Below, piece after piece: positions 1-9,018 of a DNA stretch of 64,000 nt. Location: positions 7,068,001-7,132,000 of the forward strand of contig NZ_CP109104.1 of NCBI RefSeq assembly GCF_035917675.1, in the 5' to 3' direction. Below the pieces are notes generated by a model. The model was not told the origin of the DNA and made no database searches. It saw only the letters and a list, made by a program, of their open reading frames with translations. Source of the DNA: Streptomyces sp. NBC_01775 (GTDB taxonomy: Bacteria > Actinomycetota > Actinomycetes > Streptomycetales > Streptomycetaceae). Both the position numbers and the translations under genes were made by a program. Position 1 is the first letter of the stretch, and every line of letters begins with the position of its first letter.

Positions 1-132
1 AGGGAGCTGGGGCCCGAGGGCCTCGTGCTGGTCAACCTGTCGGGGCGCGGCGACAAGGACATGGACACGGCCGCGCGGTATTTCGGCCTGTACGACGGGC
101 AGGGCGCCGGGGAGCAGGGGGAGAGCAAGTGA
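1..132 (+). CDS. trpB: Tryptophan synthase beta subunit, C-terminal end (partial)
   Basis: Only the last 43 codons are in the window, reading [20 protein letters not shown] and ending at the TGA at 130-132. The [10 protein letters not shown] stretch is the conserved end of the PLP-binding region of TrpB, which joins indole and serine to make tryptophan. The stop overlaps the GTG start of trpA (GTGA), so the two subunits of the alpha2beta2 complex are translationally coupled. The tail after the conserved TAARYFGL is short and Gly/Glu-rich. Identity is firm because of the motif and the adjacent trpA. Confidence 0.95.
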   Translation, partial: RELGPEGLVLVNLSGRGDKDMDTAARYFGLYDGQGAGEQGESK

Positions 133-944
133 GCGGCAACGTCGAACTTCTGAACAAGACCCTCACGACCGCCCGGACCGAGAACCGGGCCGCGCTCGTC
201 GGCTATCTCCCGGCCGGATTCCCCACCGTGGACGGCGGGATCGCCGCCTGCACGGCGCTGCTGGAGAGCGGCTGCGACGTGGTCGAGGTCGGGCTGCCGC
301 ACAGCGATCCGGTCATGGACGGGCCCGTCATCCAGACCGCCGACACCGTCGCGCTGCGCGGCGGCGTGCGGATCGCGGACGTTATCCGCACCGTCCGCGA
401 GGCGCACGCGGCCACCGGGAAGCCGGTGCTCGTGATGACCTACTGGAACCCCGTCGACCGCTACGGCGCCGAGCGGTTCGCCGAGGAGCTGGCCGCTGCG
501 GGCGGGGCCGGGTGCATCCTGCCCGACCTCCCCGTGGAGGAGTCGGAGGGCTGGCGGAAGGCGGCGGAGCAGGCCGGGCTGGCGACGGTGTTCGTGGTCG
601 CGCCCAGCAGCCAGGACGCGCGGCTCGCGCGGATCACCGCGGCGGGCAGCGGCTTTGTGTACGCCGCCTCCTTGATGGGCGTCACCGGGACGCGGGAGTC
701 GGTCGGGCGCGAGGCGCGCGACCTGGTCGAACGCACCCGCGCGACGACGGAGCTGCCGGTGTGTGTCGGGCTCGGGGTCTCCAACCCCGAACAGGCCGCG
801 CAGGTCGCTCAGTTCGCGGACGGCGTGATCGTCGGCTCCGCCTTCGTGAAGCGGCTGCTCGACGCGGGCGACGACCTGGAGGCGGGGCTCGCCGAGGTGC
901 GGGCGCTCGCAGGCGAGTTGGCGGCCGGCGTCCGGAGGGCCTAG
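129..944 (+). CDS. trpA: Tryptophan synthase alpha subunit
   Basis: A 271-residue TIM-barrel protein of normal family length. TrpA cleaves indole-3-glycerol phosphate to indole and glyceraldehyde 3-phosphate and passes indole to TrpB. The family signature [14 protein letters not shown] is at residues 53-66, which places the catalytic Glu at 53 and Asp at 64; the phosphate-binding end GLGVSNPEQ and GVIVGSAFV is also present. The GTG start overlaps the trpB stop by 4 bp, as expected for the end of a trp operon. A strong hairpin terminator follows within 30 bp, so this is the last gene of its transcript. Confidence 0.97.
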   Translation: MSGNVELLNKTLTTARTENRAALVGYLPAGFPTVDGGIAACTALLESGCDVVEVGLPHSDPVMDGPVIQTADTVALRGGVRIADVIRTVREAHAATGKPVLVMTYWNPVDRYGAERFAEELAAAGGAGCILPDLPVEESEGWRKAAEQAGLATVFVVAPSSQDARLARITAAGSGFVYAASLMGVTGTRESVGREARDLVERTRATTELPVCVGLGVSNPEQAAQVAQFADGVIVGSAFVKRLLDAGDDLEAGLAEVRALAGELAAGVRRA

Positions 945-972
945 CCGCTGCTCCTTCCCCCGACTCCTTCGC

Positions 973-1006
973 GCCCCGGAAGGGCTGCGATCAGCCCTTC
1001 CGGGGC
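973..1006 (+). terminator. Rho-independent-like terminator after trpA
   Basis: A perfect inverted repeat: GCCCCGGAAGGGCTG at 973-987 pairs with 992-1006 around a 4-nt loop (CGAT), giving a 15-bp G+C-rich stem. There is no long U-run, which is usual for Streptomyces terminators. It separates trpA from the DsbA-like gene. Confidence 0.85.
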
Positions 1007-1111
1007 ACCAACAGCGGGGTGCGGGAACGGCGCCCCTGCCTCCCCTTTTTGGGTGAAATGGGGCAGGTGCGGGCGCGCGTGCGTGGGGCCGTCTCGTTGG
1101 CTCCGGGTGTG

Positions 1112-1849
1112 ATGAGCCAGAAGAACAGTGAAGGCAGGCGCTCGGCCCGCGAGCGGCTGCGGGTTGAGCAGGAGCGCCACAAGTCGGCGCAGAAGCGGCG
1201 CCGTACCCTCAAGGTCGGCGCCGTTGTCGTCGGGGTGCTGGTCGTCGCCGCGGTGGTGGGGGTGACCGTCGCCAGCCAGACGGGCGGCGGGGACGGCGGG
1301 GAGTCGGCGAAGCCGATCAGCGTGGGCCGGGCGAGCGCGCCCGCCAAGCTGACCGTCTACGAGGACTTCCGCTGCCCCGCCTGCGGTCAGTTCGAGAACA
1401 CCTACCGCGGCACGATCAAGAGCCTGGAGAAGGCGGGCAAGCTCAAGGCCGACTACCACTTGGTCACGCTCATCGACGGCAACATGGGCGGCAGTGGCTC
1501 GAAGAAGGCGGCCAACGCGGCTGCCTGTGCCCGGGACGAGGGGAAGTTCTCCCAGTACCACGACGTGCTCTACCGGAATCAGCCCGCCGAGCAGAACGAC
1601 GCCTTCGCCAGCACCAAGCGGCTGTTCCAACTGGCCGGGAAGGTCGAGGGGCTGGACAGCGCGGCCTTCCGGAAGTGCGTGACCAGCGGCAAGCACAACA
1701 AGTGGGTCAAGAGCTCCAACGCCGACTTCCGCGACTCCAAGCACCAGGCGACGCCGACCGTATTGCTGGACGGCAAGGACGTCTACGGCGACCAGTCCCA
1801 CCCGCTGACGCCCGACGAGCTGACGAAGATGGTCGAGCGGAAGAGCTGA
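1112..1849 (+). CDS. Membrane-anchored DsbA-family thioredoxin-fold protein
   Basis: A 245-residue protein with a basic cytoplasmic N-terminus (residues 1-32), one membrane span (about 33-53) and an extracytoplasmic DsbA/thioredoxin_4-type domain. The redox motif is C-P-A-C at residues 88-91, preceded by VYEDFRCPAC as in the actinobacterial DsbA-like family. The cis-proline region ATPTVLLDGK is near the C-terminus. It probably oxidises or isomerises disulfides in secreted proteins. The open frame extends upstream into trpA, but the homologous part begins at MSQKN; a GTG one codon earlier (1109) is an alternative start. It lies between the trp terminator and lgt, a usual Streptomyces neighbourhood. 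Confidence 0.85.
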   Translation: MSQKNSEGRRSARERLRVEQERHKSAQKRRRTLKVGAVVVGVLVVAAVVGVTVASQTGGGDGGESAKPISVGRASAPAKLTVYEDFRCPACGQFENTYRGTIKSLEKAGKLKADYHLVTLIDGNMGGSGSKKAANAAACARDEGKFSQYHDVLYRNQPAEQNDAFASTKRLFQLAGKVEGLDSAAFRKCVTSGKHNKWVKSSNADFRDSKHQATPTVLLDGKDVYGDQSHPLTPDELTKMVERKS

Positions 1850-1937
1850 CGCGGGGTGTGCGGCGATGGACGTTATGGAGCCGTTGTGCGGCCTGATTGC
1901 CGAGGTTGCGTCCAGGCACGGTAGCGTCGGGGGGGCC

Positions 1938-3020
1938 ATGGAGACCCTTGCCTTTATTCCCAGTCCCTCGGCCGGTGAGATTCACCTCGGGCCGCTCCCG
2001 CTGCGCGGCTACGCGCTCTGCATCATCCTCGGCGTCTTCGCCGCGGTCTGGCTCGGCGGGCGCCGGTGGGTCGCCCGCGGTGGCCGGCCGGGCACAGTTG
2101 CCGACATCGCTGTCTGGGCCGTGCCGTTCGGCCTGATCGGCGGCCGGCTCTACCATGTCGTCACCGACTACCAGCTGTACTTCGGTGAGGGACGCAACTG
2201 GGTCGACGCGTTCCGTATCTGGGACGGCGGCCTCGGGATCTGGGGTGCCATCGCGCTCGGCGCGCTCGGCGCCTGGATCGGCTGCCGCCGCCGCGGCATC
2301 CCGCTGCCCGCCTGGGCCGACGCCGTGGCCCCCGGTGTCGCGCTGGCGCAGGCCCTGGGCCGCTGGGGCAACTGGTTCAACCAGGAGCTGTACGGGCGGG
2401 CCACCGATCTGCCCTGGGCGCTCAAGATCGACCCGGAGCACCGGCCCGTCGACAGCCCGGACCTGGCGACGTACCACCCGACCTTCCTGTACGAGTCGCT
2501 GTGGTGCGTCGGCGTCGCGCTGCTGGTGATCTGGGCCGACCGGCGCTTCAAGCTGGGCCACGGCCGGGCCTTCGCGCTGTATGTCGCGGCGTACACCGTA
2601 GGGCGCTTCTGGATCGAGTACATGCGGGTCGACGACGCGCACCACGTGTTCGGGATGCGGCTGAACAACTGGACGGCGATCGTCGTCTTCCTCGCCGCTG
2701 TCGCCGCCATCGTGATCTCGGCGAAGAAGCGGCCCGGTCGCGAGGAAGTCGTGGAGCCCGAGGTCCCCGGCGCGGCCGGGGAGGGCGACGAAGAGAAGTC
2801 CGGCGCGGACGCGAAGGGGAAGACGGTCTCCGCTTCCGGCGAGGACCAGGCGTCGGAAGACGCCTCCAAGGCTGAGTCCAAGGCCGAGTCCAAGGCCGCT
2901 CCCAAGGCCGAGCCCAAGGCCGCGTCCAAGCCCGAGTCCAAGCCTGCCTCCGCCACCGAGTCCGCCTCCGACTCGGGGTCGAAGTCCGGTGACAAGGCAG
3001 TGGGCGGGTCCAAGTCGTAG
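1938..3020 (+). CDS. lgt: Prolipoprotein diacylglyceryl transferase
   Basis: A 360-residue polytopic membrane enzyme that transfers diacylglycerol from phosphatidylglycerol to the lipobox cysteine of prolipoproteins. The N-terminus METLAFIPSPSAGEIHLGPL is the standard start of actinobacterial Lgt, so I chose the ATG at 1938 (purine-rich GGGGGGG just upstream) over the in-frame ATG at 1866. The signature GRWGNWFNQELYG, the HPTFLYESLW segment and GRFWIEYMR (conserved Arg and Glu) are present. After the last membrane span, about residue 265, there is a 95-residue hydrophilic tail of near-repeats of KAESKAESKAAPKAEPK. Such tails vary among streptomycetes and are not catalytic. Lipoproteins encoded in this window (the binding proteins at 19455 and 47423) would be its substrates. 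Confidence 0.95.
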   Translation: METLAFIPSPSAGEIHLGPLPLRGYALCIILGVFAAVWLGGRRWVARGGRPGTVADIAVWAVPFGLIGGRLYHVVTDYQLYFGEGRNWVDAFRIWDGGLGIWGAIALGALGAWIGCRRRGIPLPAWADAVAPGVALAQALGRWGNWFNQELYGRATDLPWALKIDPEHRPVDSPDLATYHPTFLYESLWCVGVALLVIWADRRFKLGHGRAFALYVAAYTVGRFWIEYMRVDDAHHVFGMRLNNWTAIVVFLAAVAAIVISAKKRPGREEVVEPEVPGAAGEGDEEKSGADAKGKTVSASGEDQASEDASKAESKAESKAAPKAEPKAASKPESKPASATESASDSGSKSGDKAVGGSKS

Positions 3021-3071
3021 TCCCCGCAAGGCTGTCGTAGGACCGCCGGACTCTCCACGTCGAAGCTCGGT

Positions 3072-3108
3072 GCCGTCGCGGCGGAACATGTGTCCCCGCC
3101 GCGACGGC
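3072..3108 (+). terminator. Hairpin between lgt and mrpA
   Basis: GCCGTCGCGGCGG (3072-3084) and its exact reverse complement (3096-3108) form a 13-bp stem with an 11-nt loop, 50 bp past lgt. It is probably the lgt terminator. The remaining sequence up to the mrpA start (3109-3234) holds no convincing promoter. Confidence 0.7.
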
Positions 3109-3234
3109 GAGTGAGCCGGCGCCGGGGTCCGGCGGTGCCCGTTCGGCAGCAGCCACGGTGTGCGGCGCTCCCGGCGGGAGCGGTTCCAGAGCAGCCTGTC
3201 CGAATTGTGCCCTTGTGTGTGCAATTCTCTGTGC

Positions 3235-6200
3235 GTGCTGTGGTTGATCGTCGTCCACTTCGCGGGCGCCTGCGGTGCCGGGCCGCTGGTGCGGTGGCTC
3301 GGCCCGCGGGCTTTCGTGCTGCTCGCGCTGGCGCCGGCCGGGGCGGCGGGGTGGGCGGCGGCGCGCTGGGGGGATGTCGCGGGAGGGCGCGCGCTCAGCG
3401 AGCACTGGTCATGGATCCCGGCGCTCGGTGTCGGCCTCGCGCTGCGGTGCGACGCGCTCGCGCTCTTGATGGTGCTCATCGCGGGCGGCATCGGCGCGCT
3501 GGTGATGATCTACTGCGCGGGCTACTTCGCGCCCGGCGAGCGGCGCCTCGGGGAGTTCGCGGGGGCGCTGACCGCGTTCGCCGGGGCCATGCTCGGGCTG
3601 ATCCTCGCCGACGACCTGATCGTGCTGTACGTCCTGTGGGAACTCACCACGGTCTTCTCCTTCCTGCTCATCGGCCACGGCTCCGAACGCAGGACCAACC
3701 GGCGCGCCGCACTCCAGGCGCTGCTGGTCACCACCTTCGGCGGGCTGGTGATGCTCGTCGGCTTCCTGATGCTGGGCCGCGCCGCCGGCACCTACCGGAT
3801 CTCCCGGATGCTGGCCGAACCGCCGGACGCCTCGGGGCTCGTCGCGGCCGGGCTGGTGCTCGTGCTGGTCGGGGCGCTGTCGAAGTCCGCCGTGTGGCCG
3901 TTCAGCTTCTGGCTGCCGGGGGCCATGGCCGCGCCGACGCCCGTCTCCGCGTATCTGCACGCCGCGGCCATGGTCAAGGCCGGGGTCTATCTGATCGCGC
4001 GGCTCGCACCCGGCTTCGCCGCGGTGGCGCCCTGGCGGACGCTGGTCCTGGCGCTGGGCGCCGCGACCATGCTGCTGGGCGGCTGGCGGGCGCTGCGGGA
4101 GACGGATCTGAAACGGCTGCTGGCGTTCGGCACCGTCAGCCAGCTGGGCTTCCTCACCCTGCTCGTCGGCGACGGCACCCGGGACGCGGCGCTGGCGGGT
4201 ACGGCGATGATCCTGGCGCACGCGCTGTTCAAGGCGCCGCTCTTCCTCATCGTCGGCGTCATCGACGACGCCACCGGCACCAGGGACCTCAACCGGCTCT
4301 CGGGAGTGGGGCGTTCGCTGCCGTGGGTGTGCGCCGCCGCCACCCTCGCCGGGCTCTCCATGGCGGGCCTGCCGCCGCTGCTCGGGTTCGCCGCGAAGGA
4401 GGCGGCCGTCTCGGGGCTCGCGCACGGCGGGGCCGGCGAGTATTGGGCGCTGCTGGCCGTGGTCGCGGGATCGGCGCTGACCACCGCCTACACGCTGCGC
4501 TTCATGTGGGGGGCCTTCGCGCACAAGGGCGGCTCACCCCCGCTGGAGCCGGTGACCGTGCCGCCGGGCACCCGCACCGGCGCCTTCACCTTCTGGCCGC
4601 CCGCGCTGTGCGCGCTGTGCGGGCTGGGGCTCGGGCCCGGTGTGGTGGGGCTCGATCCGCTGCTGGCCCGGTACGCCGACACCTTTCCCGCCGAGGACGG
4701 GGGCTTCCACCTCGCGCTGTGGCACGGCTTCGGCCCGGCGCTGGGGCTCTCCGCCGTCGCCTGGGCGCTGGGAGCCGTCATCTTCCTCGCGGGCCGCCCT
4801 CTCGCCGCGCTGGGCGACAAGCTCTCGCAGGTGGACGGCGACCAGGTGTTCGCCCGCTCCCTGTGGAGCCTGGAGCGGGTCTCGCTCCAGCTGACCGGCC
4901 TCGTACAGCGCGGCTCGCTGCCTGTGTACCTGGGCACGGCGCTCGTCGTACTGCTCGGCTTCGAGGGGGTGCAGCTGGCGGTGGGCAAGCCCTGGGCCGA
5001 CCTGCCGCCGCCGCGCTGGTACGACTCCGTTCCCCAGCTCGTCGTCGCGCTCGGCGTCGCGGCTGTCGGGGTGCTGTGCGTGGTGGCCAGGCAGCGGCTG
5101 AAGGCGGCCGTGCTCGCGGGGGTCACCGGATACGGCGCCGGAGTGCTGTACGTGCTGCACGGGGCGGCGGACCTGGCGCTGACCCAGTTCGCCGTGGAGA
5201 CCGTCTCGCTGATCGTCTTCGTGCTCGTGCTGCGCAGGCTCCCCGCCCGCTTCCCCGACGGGGCGCAGGTGTGGCGGGTGCGGCGGGCGGTGCAACTGGT
5301 CTTCTCCGTCGCGGCCGGAGGACTGGTCGCCGGGCTGATCCACCTCACCCTCGCCGCGCGCGTCGCCGCGCCCTCCGGGCCCCGGCTGCTGGAGGCGACC
5401 GCCCACGACGGCCTCAAGAACGTCGTCGCCACCACCCTGGTCGACCTGCGGGCCTGGGACACCATGGGTGAGTCCGCCGTCCTGGCCGTCGCCGCCATCG
5501 GCGTCACCAGCCTCGTCTACCTGCGCCGCCGGGCCCGGGTGCCCGTGGCGCTGCCGGTGCCCGGATCCGAGGGCACCGGGGGCGAGGGGGGAGGAGCCGC
5601 CGCCTCGGCGAGCGTCGCGCTGGGCGACGCGTCGGCGCGGCACACCGTCGGGCGCATGGACGCGTGGAAGCTTCCCGCCAAGACCGCCGCCGAGGCCCCG
5701 CGCCACTCGCCCGTCGCGCCCCGGCGCACCTGGCTCGCGGCGAGCGTCACGCTGGCTCCCGAGGGCCGCTCGGTGATGTTCGAGGTGATGGCCCGGCTGG
5801 TCTTCCACCCGATCGTGGTGCTCTCGCTCTATCTGCTGTTCTGCGCGGAGAACCTGCCCGGCGGCGGCTTCACCGCCGGCCTGGTCGCCGGGCTGGCGCT
5901 GGCCGTGCGCTATCTGGCGGGCGGACGGCTGGAACTGGCCGCCGCCGCACCCGTCGACGCCGGATTCCTGCTCGGCCTGGGGCTGCTGATCCTGACGGGG
6001 ACGGGGCTGGCCGGGCTCCTTCTCGGCGGCAGCGTGCTGGCCTCGGGAACGGTGCACGGCGAGTTCTGGCTCGCCGGGAAGTTCCACGCGGCCAGCCCCG
6101 TCCTGTTCGACAGCGGTGTGTATCTGCTGGTGCTCGGAGTCGTCCTGGACGTCCTGCGCAGCCTCGGTTCCGAGATCGACCGGCGCATGGAGCGCGAGCG

Positions 6201-6321
6201 CGACAAGAGGGCTCGCGCCCGCCAGGACGAACAGCCGTCCGGGCCCCCGGAGGGCCCGGCCCCGGGGGGCCCTGGCCCGGGGGACGGGGCGGGGCCCCGG
6301 AGCGGGGAGCGGGGAACATGA
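3235..6321 (+). CDS. mrpA: Mrp cation/proton antiporter subunit A fused to subunit B
   Basis: About 1028 residues. The N-terminal two thirds is the NuoL-like proton-translocating domain, with the conserved FSFWLPGAMAAPTPVSAYLH (TM7-8 region) and the lysine-bearing HAAAMVKAGVYL. It is followed by the MbhD/DUF4040-like segment (ALTQFAVETVSLIVFVL). From about residue 845 the sequence MFEVMARLVFHPIVV through SGVYLLVLGVVLDVL is an MrpB (MnhB) domain, so A and B are one polypeptide, as is common in actinomycetes. Mrp complexes exchange monovalent cations (mainly Na+) for protons and support alkaline-pH and salt tolerance. The start is uncertain: GTG at 3235 gives VLWLIVVHF, matching the usual first helix, while the frame is open further up to 3160. 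It ends in a 40-residue Gly/Pro-rich tail and overlaps mrpC by ATGA. Confidence 0.9.
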   Translation: MLWLIVVHFAGACGAGPLVRWLGPRAFVLLALAPAGAAGWAAARWGDVAGGRALSEHWSWIPALGVGLALRCDALALLMVLIAGGIGALVMIYCAGYFAPGERRLGEFAGALTAFAGAMLGLILADDLIVLYVLWELTTVFSFLLIGHGSERRTNRRAALQALLVTTFGGLVMLVGFLMLGRAAGTYRISRMLAEPPDASGLVAAGLVLVLVGALSKSAVWPFSFWLPGAMAAPTPVSAYLHAAAMVKAGVYLIARLAPGFAAVAPWRTLVLALGAATMLLGGWRALRETDLKRLLAFGTVSQLGFLTLLVGDGTRDAALAGTAMILAHALFKAPLFLIVGVIDDATGTRDLNRLSGVGRSLPWVCAAATLAGLSMAGLPPLLGFAAKEAAVSGLAHGGAGEYWALLAVVAGSALTTAYTLRFMWGAFAHKGGSPPLEPVTVPPGTRTGAFTFWPPALCALCGLGLGPGVVGLDPLLARYADTFPAEDGGFHLALWHGFGPALGLSAVAWALGAVIFLAGRPLAALGDKLSQVDGDQVFARSLWSLERVSLQLTGLVQRGSLPVYLGTALVVLLGFEGVQLAVGKPWADLPPPRWYDSVPQLVVALGVAAVGVLCVVARQRLKAAVLAGVTGYGAGVLYVLHGAADLALTQFAVETVSLIVFVLVLRRLPARFPDGAQVWRVRRAVQLVFSVAAGGLVAGLIHLTLAARVAAPSGPRLLEATAHDGLKNVVATTLVDLRAWDTMGESAVLAVAAIGVTSLVYLRRRARVPVALPVPGSEGTGGEGGGAAASASVALGDASARHTVGRMDAWKLPAKTAAEAPRHSPVAPRRTWLAASVTLAPEGRSVMFEVMARLVFHPIVVLSLYLLFCAENLPGGGFTAGLVAGLALAVRYLAGGRLELAAAAPVDAGFLLGLGLLILTGTGLAGLLLGGSVLASGTVHGEFWLAGKFHAASPVLFDSGVYLLVLGVVLDVLRSLGSEIDRRMERERDKRARARQDEQPSGPPEGPAPGGPGPGDGAGPRSGERGT

Positions 6322-6950
6322 CGGGAACGCTCGCCCTGGTGGTCTGCGGCGGAGTGCTGTTCGCCTCCGGCACGGCCCTGCTGCTCACCCGCCCCCTGAC
6401 CCGCATCCTGCTGGGCGCCGTCCTCGTCGGCAACGGCGTCAACATCCTCGTGCTGGCCACCTCGGGCCCGGCGGGGGAGGCCGCGCTGCTGTACCCCGGC
6501 ACCGACCCGGCGAAGGTGGCCGACCCGCTGCCGCAGGCGTTCATCCTCACCGCCATCGTCATCACCCTCGCGCTCACCGCGTTCCTGGTGACCATGGCCT
6601 ACCGCTCCTGGCAGCTGTCCGGCAGCGACGACGTGCCCGACGACACCGAGGACATCCGCGTCGTACGGCGTGCCGAGCACGCCGAGGAGCGCGAGCGGCT
6701 GCGCGCCACCTACCGCGAACGGCGCCACGAGTACCGCACGCTGGCGCACGACGAGGAGGAGCGGGAGGCGCTGGAGCACAGCGCTTACCAGAAGCTGGGC
6801 CACGCTCGCGACCAGTACCGCGAGATGCGCAGACGGGCGCGCGCCGAGGCCCGCGCCTTCCGCACGCGCCAGGCACGGGCCGAGGAGACGGCGGAGGAGA
6901 CCGAAGGGGAGGACGACCCGTGGCAGACGATCCTGGGCGCGGACCGGTGA
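6318..6950 (+). CDS. mrpC: Mrp antiporter subunit C
   Basis: 210 residues. The first ~115 are a NuoK-like three-helix membrane protein: RILLGAVLVGNGVNILVLA is the conserved second helix, and DPLPQAFILTAIVITLALTAF is the MrpC signature containing the conserved PQALILTAIVI-type stretch. From about residue 120 a charged tail rich in Arg and Glu (REEREALEHSAYQK-type, coiled-coil-like) almost doubles the usual length of about 115 residues. It starts at the ATGA overlap with mrpA. Its stop lies in a GTGA that resembles the later GTGA at the mrpD start, with a repeat block between the two. Role: membrane subunit of the Mrp antiporter. Confidence 0.92.
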   Translation: MTGTLALVVCGGVLFASGTALLLTRPLTRILLGAVLVGNGVNILVLATSGPAGEAALLYPGTDPAKVADPLPQAFILTAIVITLALTAFLVTMAYRSWQLSGSDDVPDDTEDIRVVRRAEHAEERERLRATYRERRHEYRTLAHDEEEREALEHSAYQKLGHARDQYREMRRRARAEARAFRTRQARAEETAEETEGEDDPWQTILGADR

Positions 6951-7186
6951 GCGGCGGAGCGCTCTTTTTCCCGCCGCGTCGGCGAGCTCCGCATACGGCG
7001 TGTTCGGCGGTGCCGGGCGGGCGGGTCCGGGTTGGTCGGCACCGCCGGTCCGCGTCGTGGGGGTGCGCGCTGTTGCGGCGGGGAGGGGGCGGGCACCGCC
7101 GGTCCGCGGCGTCGGGCTTCGCGCCGTTGCGGCGGGGAAGGGGTGGCGGGCACCCCCGGTCCGCGTTCTCGGGGTGCGGGCGGTGA
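6947..7186 (+). repeat. Imperfect 54-57 bp tandem repeat block inserted at the mrpC/mrpD junction
   Basis: Three copies of a G+C-rich unit starting GGCACCGCCGGTCCGCG lie at about 7038, 7092 and 7149, the third variant reading GGCACCCCCGGTCCGCG. They fill the gap between mrpC and mrpD, whereas every other mrp junction is a 4- to 10-bp overlap. The flanks look duplicated: CGGTGAGCGGCGG (6945-6957) holds the mrpC stop and CGGTGAGTGGCGG (7181-7193) holds the mrpD start. The block is open as GTG 6947 to TGA 7186 in one frame and also in the mrpD frame, so it could be translated, but it has no recognisable protein homology. Confidence 0.75.
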
Positions 7187-9018
7187 GTGGCGGCGGGCAG
7201 CCGCCTGACGTGGCGGCTGTCGCCTCCTCGCTGGTGCCGTTGCCGGTGATCCTGCCGCTGTGTGCCGCCGGGCTGAAGCTGGCCATCGGGGCCCGGCTGG
7301 AGCGGGTGCAGCGCTTCATCAGTGCCGCCGTGCTGCTGGCCGTGCTCGTCGTCTCCCTGGTGCTGCTGATCGCCGCCGACCGGCACGGGCCGCAGGTGAT
7401 GTACGCGGGCGGCTGGCCGCCGCCGGTCGGCATCGTGCTGGTGGCCGACCGGCTCTCCGCGCTGATGCTGGTGATCTCCTCGGCGGTCACGCTGTGCGTG
7501 CTGGTCTTCTCCGTGGGCCAGGGCATGGCCGACAACGACGAGACGACGCCGCTGTCGGTCTTCCACCCCTCGTACCTGGTGCTGGTCGCCGGGGTCTCGG
7601 ACACCTTTCTGGCCGGGGACCTGTTCAACCTGTACGTCGGCTTCGAGATCATGCTGACGGCCAGCTATGTGCTGCTGACCATCGGCGGCACCCTCGCGCG
7701 GATCCGCGCGGGCGCGACGTACGCCGTCGTCTCGCTGCTGTCCTCCGTGCTGTTCATGGCGGCCGTCGGCATGGTCTACGCCGCCACCGGCACCGTCACG
7801 ATGGCCGAACTGCCCGCGCGGCTGGACGCGTTGCCCGCGAGCGTGAGCACCGTCATCCAGATCGCGCTGCTCGGCGTCTTCGGCATCAAGGCCGCCGTCT
7901 TCCCCCTCGCCGCGTGGCTGCCCGACTCCTATCCCACCGCACCGGCCCCGGTGACCGCCGTGTTCGCCGGGTTGCTGACCAAGGTCGGCGTCTACGCCAT
8001 GCTCCGCACCCAGACGCTGCTCTTCCCCGGCGACCGGATCGGGGGCGTGCTGATGGTCGTCGCGCTGCTCTCGCTGCTCGTCGGCATCCTGGGCGCCGTC
8101 GCCCAGACCGACCTCAAGCGGCTGCTGTCGTTCACTCTCGTCAGCCACATGGGATACATGGTGTTCGGGATCGCGCTCGCCTCGCACGGCGGCATCGCCG
8201 GCGCCGTCTTCTACGTCGCGCACCACATCACCGTGCAGACCACACTCTTCCTCGCCGCCGGGCTCATCGAGCGGCGCAGCGGTACCACCGACCTCCAGAG
8301 CCTCGGCGGCCTCGCCACGCTCTCGCCCCTGCTGGCCGTCATCTTCTTCATCCCCGCGATGAACCTGGCCGGTGTCCCGCCGCTTTCGGGGTTCCTGGGC
8401 AAGCTCAGCCTGCTGCGGGCCGGTGTGGACGACGGGGGCGCGCTGGCCTACGTCCTGGTCGGGGGCGGCACGGTCACCAGCCTGCTCACCCTCTACGCCC
8501 TGACCAAGGCGTGGAACCTGGCCTTCTGGCGCGCGGCGACCCCCGAGATGTGCGTGGTCGGCACGGTCCTGGACACGGCGGAGGGCGAGTCCCCGGAGGA
8601 GGAGGGGGAGCAAGGGGAGCGGGAGGCGCGGGAGGTGCGGGAGGCGGCGGACGCGGGGAGTTGCGTGGGCGCGGACGGTACGACGGGCGGGCCGGGCCCC
8701 GAGGACACGCGCCGTACCCAGAACACGCCGGGCTCCCAGGACGGCCCCGAGGCCCGCAAGACGCGTGGCGCCCGTGGTGGGGGTGGCGTGCGGGCCGCGA
8801 CGGTGCTCGCGGGGCGCAGGGTGTCGGCGACCTTCGGCGGCCAGGAGATCACCACCAGCAGTGTGCTGCCGGTGACCATGACCGGCGCGACCCTCGCGCT
8901 CCTGGTCTTCGGGCTCGCCTTCACCGTGCTGGCCGGACCGATGTTCGGGCTGACGGACCGCGCCGCCGGTGAACTGATCGCTCGTACCCCCTATGTGAAG
9001 GCGGTGATGGACGGATGA
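7183..9018 (+). CDS. mrpD: Mrp antiporter subunit D
   Basis: 611 residues, a NuoN/NuoL-like proton-antiporter subunit. The core includes GDLFNLYVGFEIMLTASYVLL (E-bearing TM5 region), FPLAAWLPDSYPTAPAPVTAVFAGLLTKVGVYA (TM7-8 with conserved Lys) and QTDLKRLLSFTLVSHMGYM. Start choice: GTG 7183 sits in the second GTGA duplicate, behind GGGGTGCGGG; an in-frame GTG at 7234 giving VPLPVILPL is equally close to typical MrpD starts. Between the penultimate and last helices, about residues 460-560, there is a hydrophilic low-complexity insertion (EEEGEQGEREAREVREAAD and GPEDTRRTQNTPGSQ) not expected in this family. The stop overlaps mrpE by ATGA. Confidence 0.92.
   Translation: MSGGGQPPDVAAVASSLVPLPVILPLCAAGLKLAIGARLERVQRFISAAVLLAVLVVSLVLLIAADRHGPQVMYAGGWPPPVGIVLVADRLSALMLVISSAVTLCVLVFSVGQGMADNDETTPLSVFHPSYLVLVAGVSDTFLAGDLFNLYVGFEIMLTASYVLLTIGGTLARIRAGATYAVVSLLSSVLFMAAVGMVYAATGTVTMAELPARLDALPASVSTVIQIALLGVFGIKAAVFPLAAWLPDSYPTAPAPVTAVFAGLLTKVGVYAMLRTQTLLFPGDRIGGVLMVVALLSLLVGILGAVAQTDLKRLLSFTLVSHMGYMVFGIALASHGGIAGAVFYVAHHITVQTTLFLAAGLIERRSGTTDLQSLGGLATLSPLLAVIFFIPAMNLAGVPPLSGFLGKLSLLRAGVDDGGALAYVLVGGGTVTSLLTLYALTKAWNLAFWRAATPEMCVVGTVLDTAEGESPEEEGEQGEREAREVREAADAGSCVGADGTTGGPGPEDTRRTQNTPGSQDGPEARKTRGARGGGGVRAATVLAGRRVSATFGGQEITTSSVLPVTMTGATLALLVFGLAFTVLAGPMFGLTDRAAGELIARTPYVKAVMDG

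Noticed and set aside
3090..5471. A 793-codon open frame overlapping mrpA in another frame
   Set aside because: Arg/Ala/Gly-rich composition from shifted high-G+C codons and no domain; mrpA has clear family motifs throughout.
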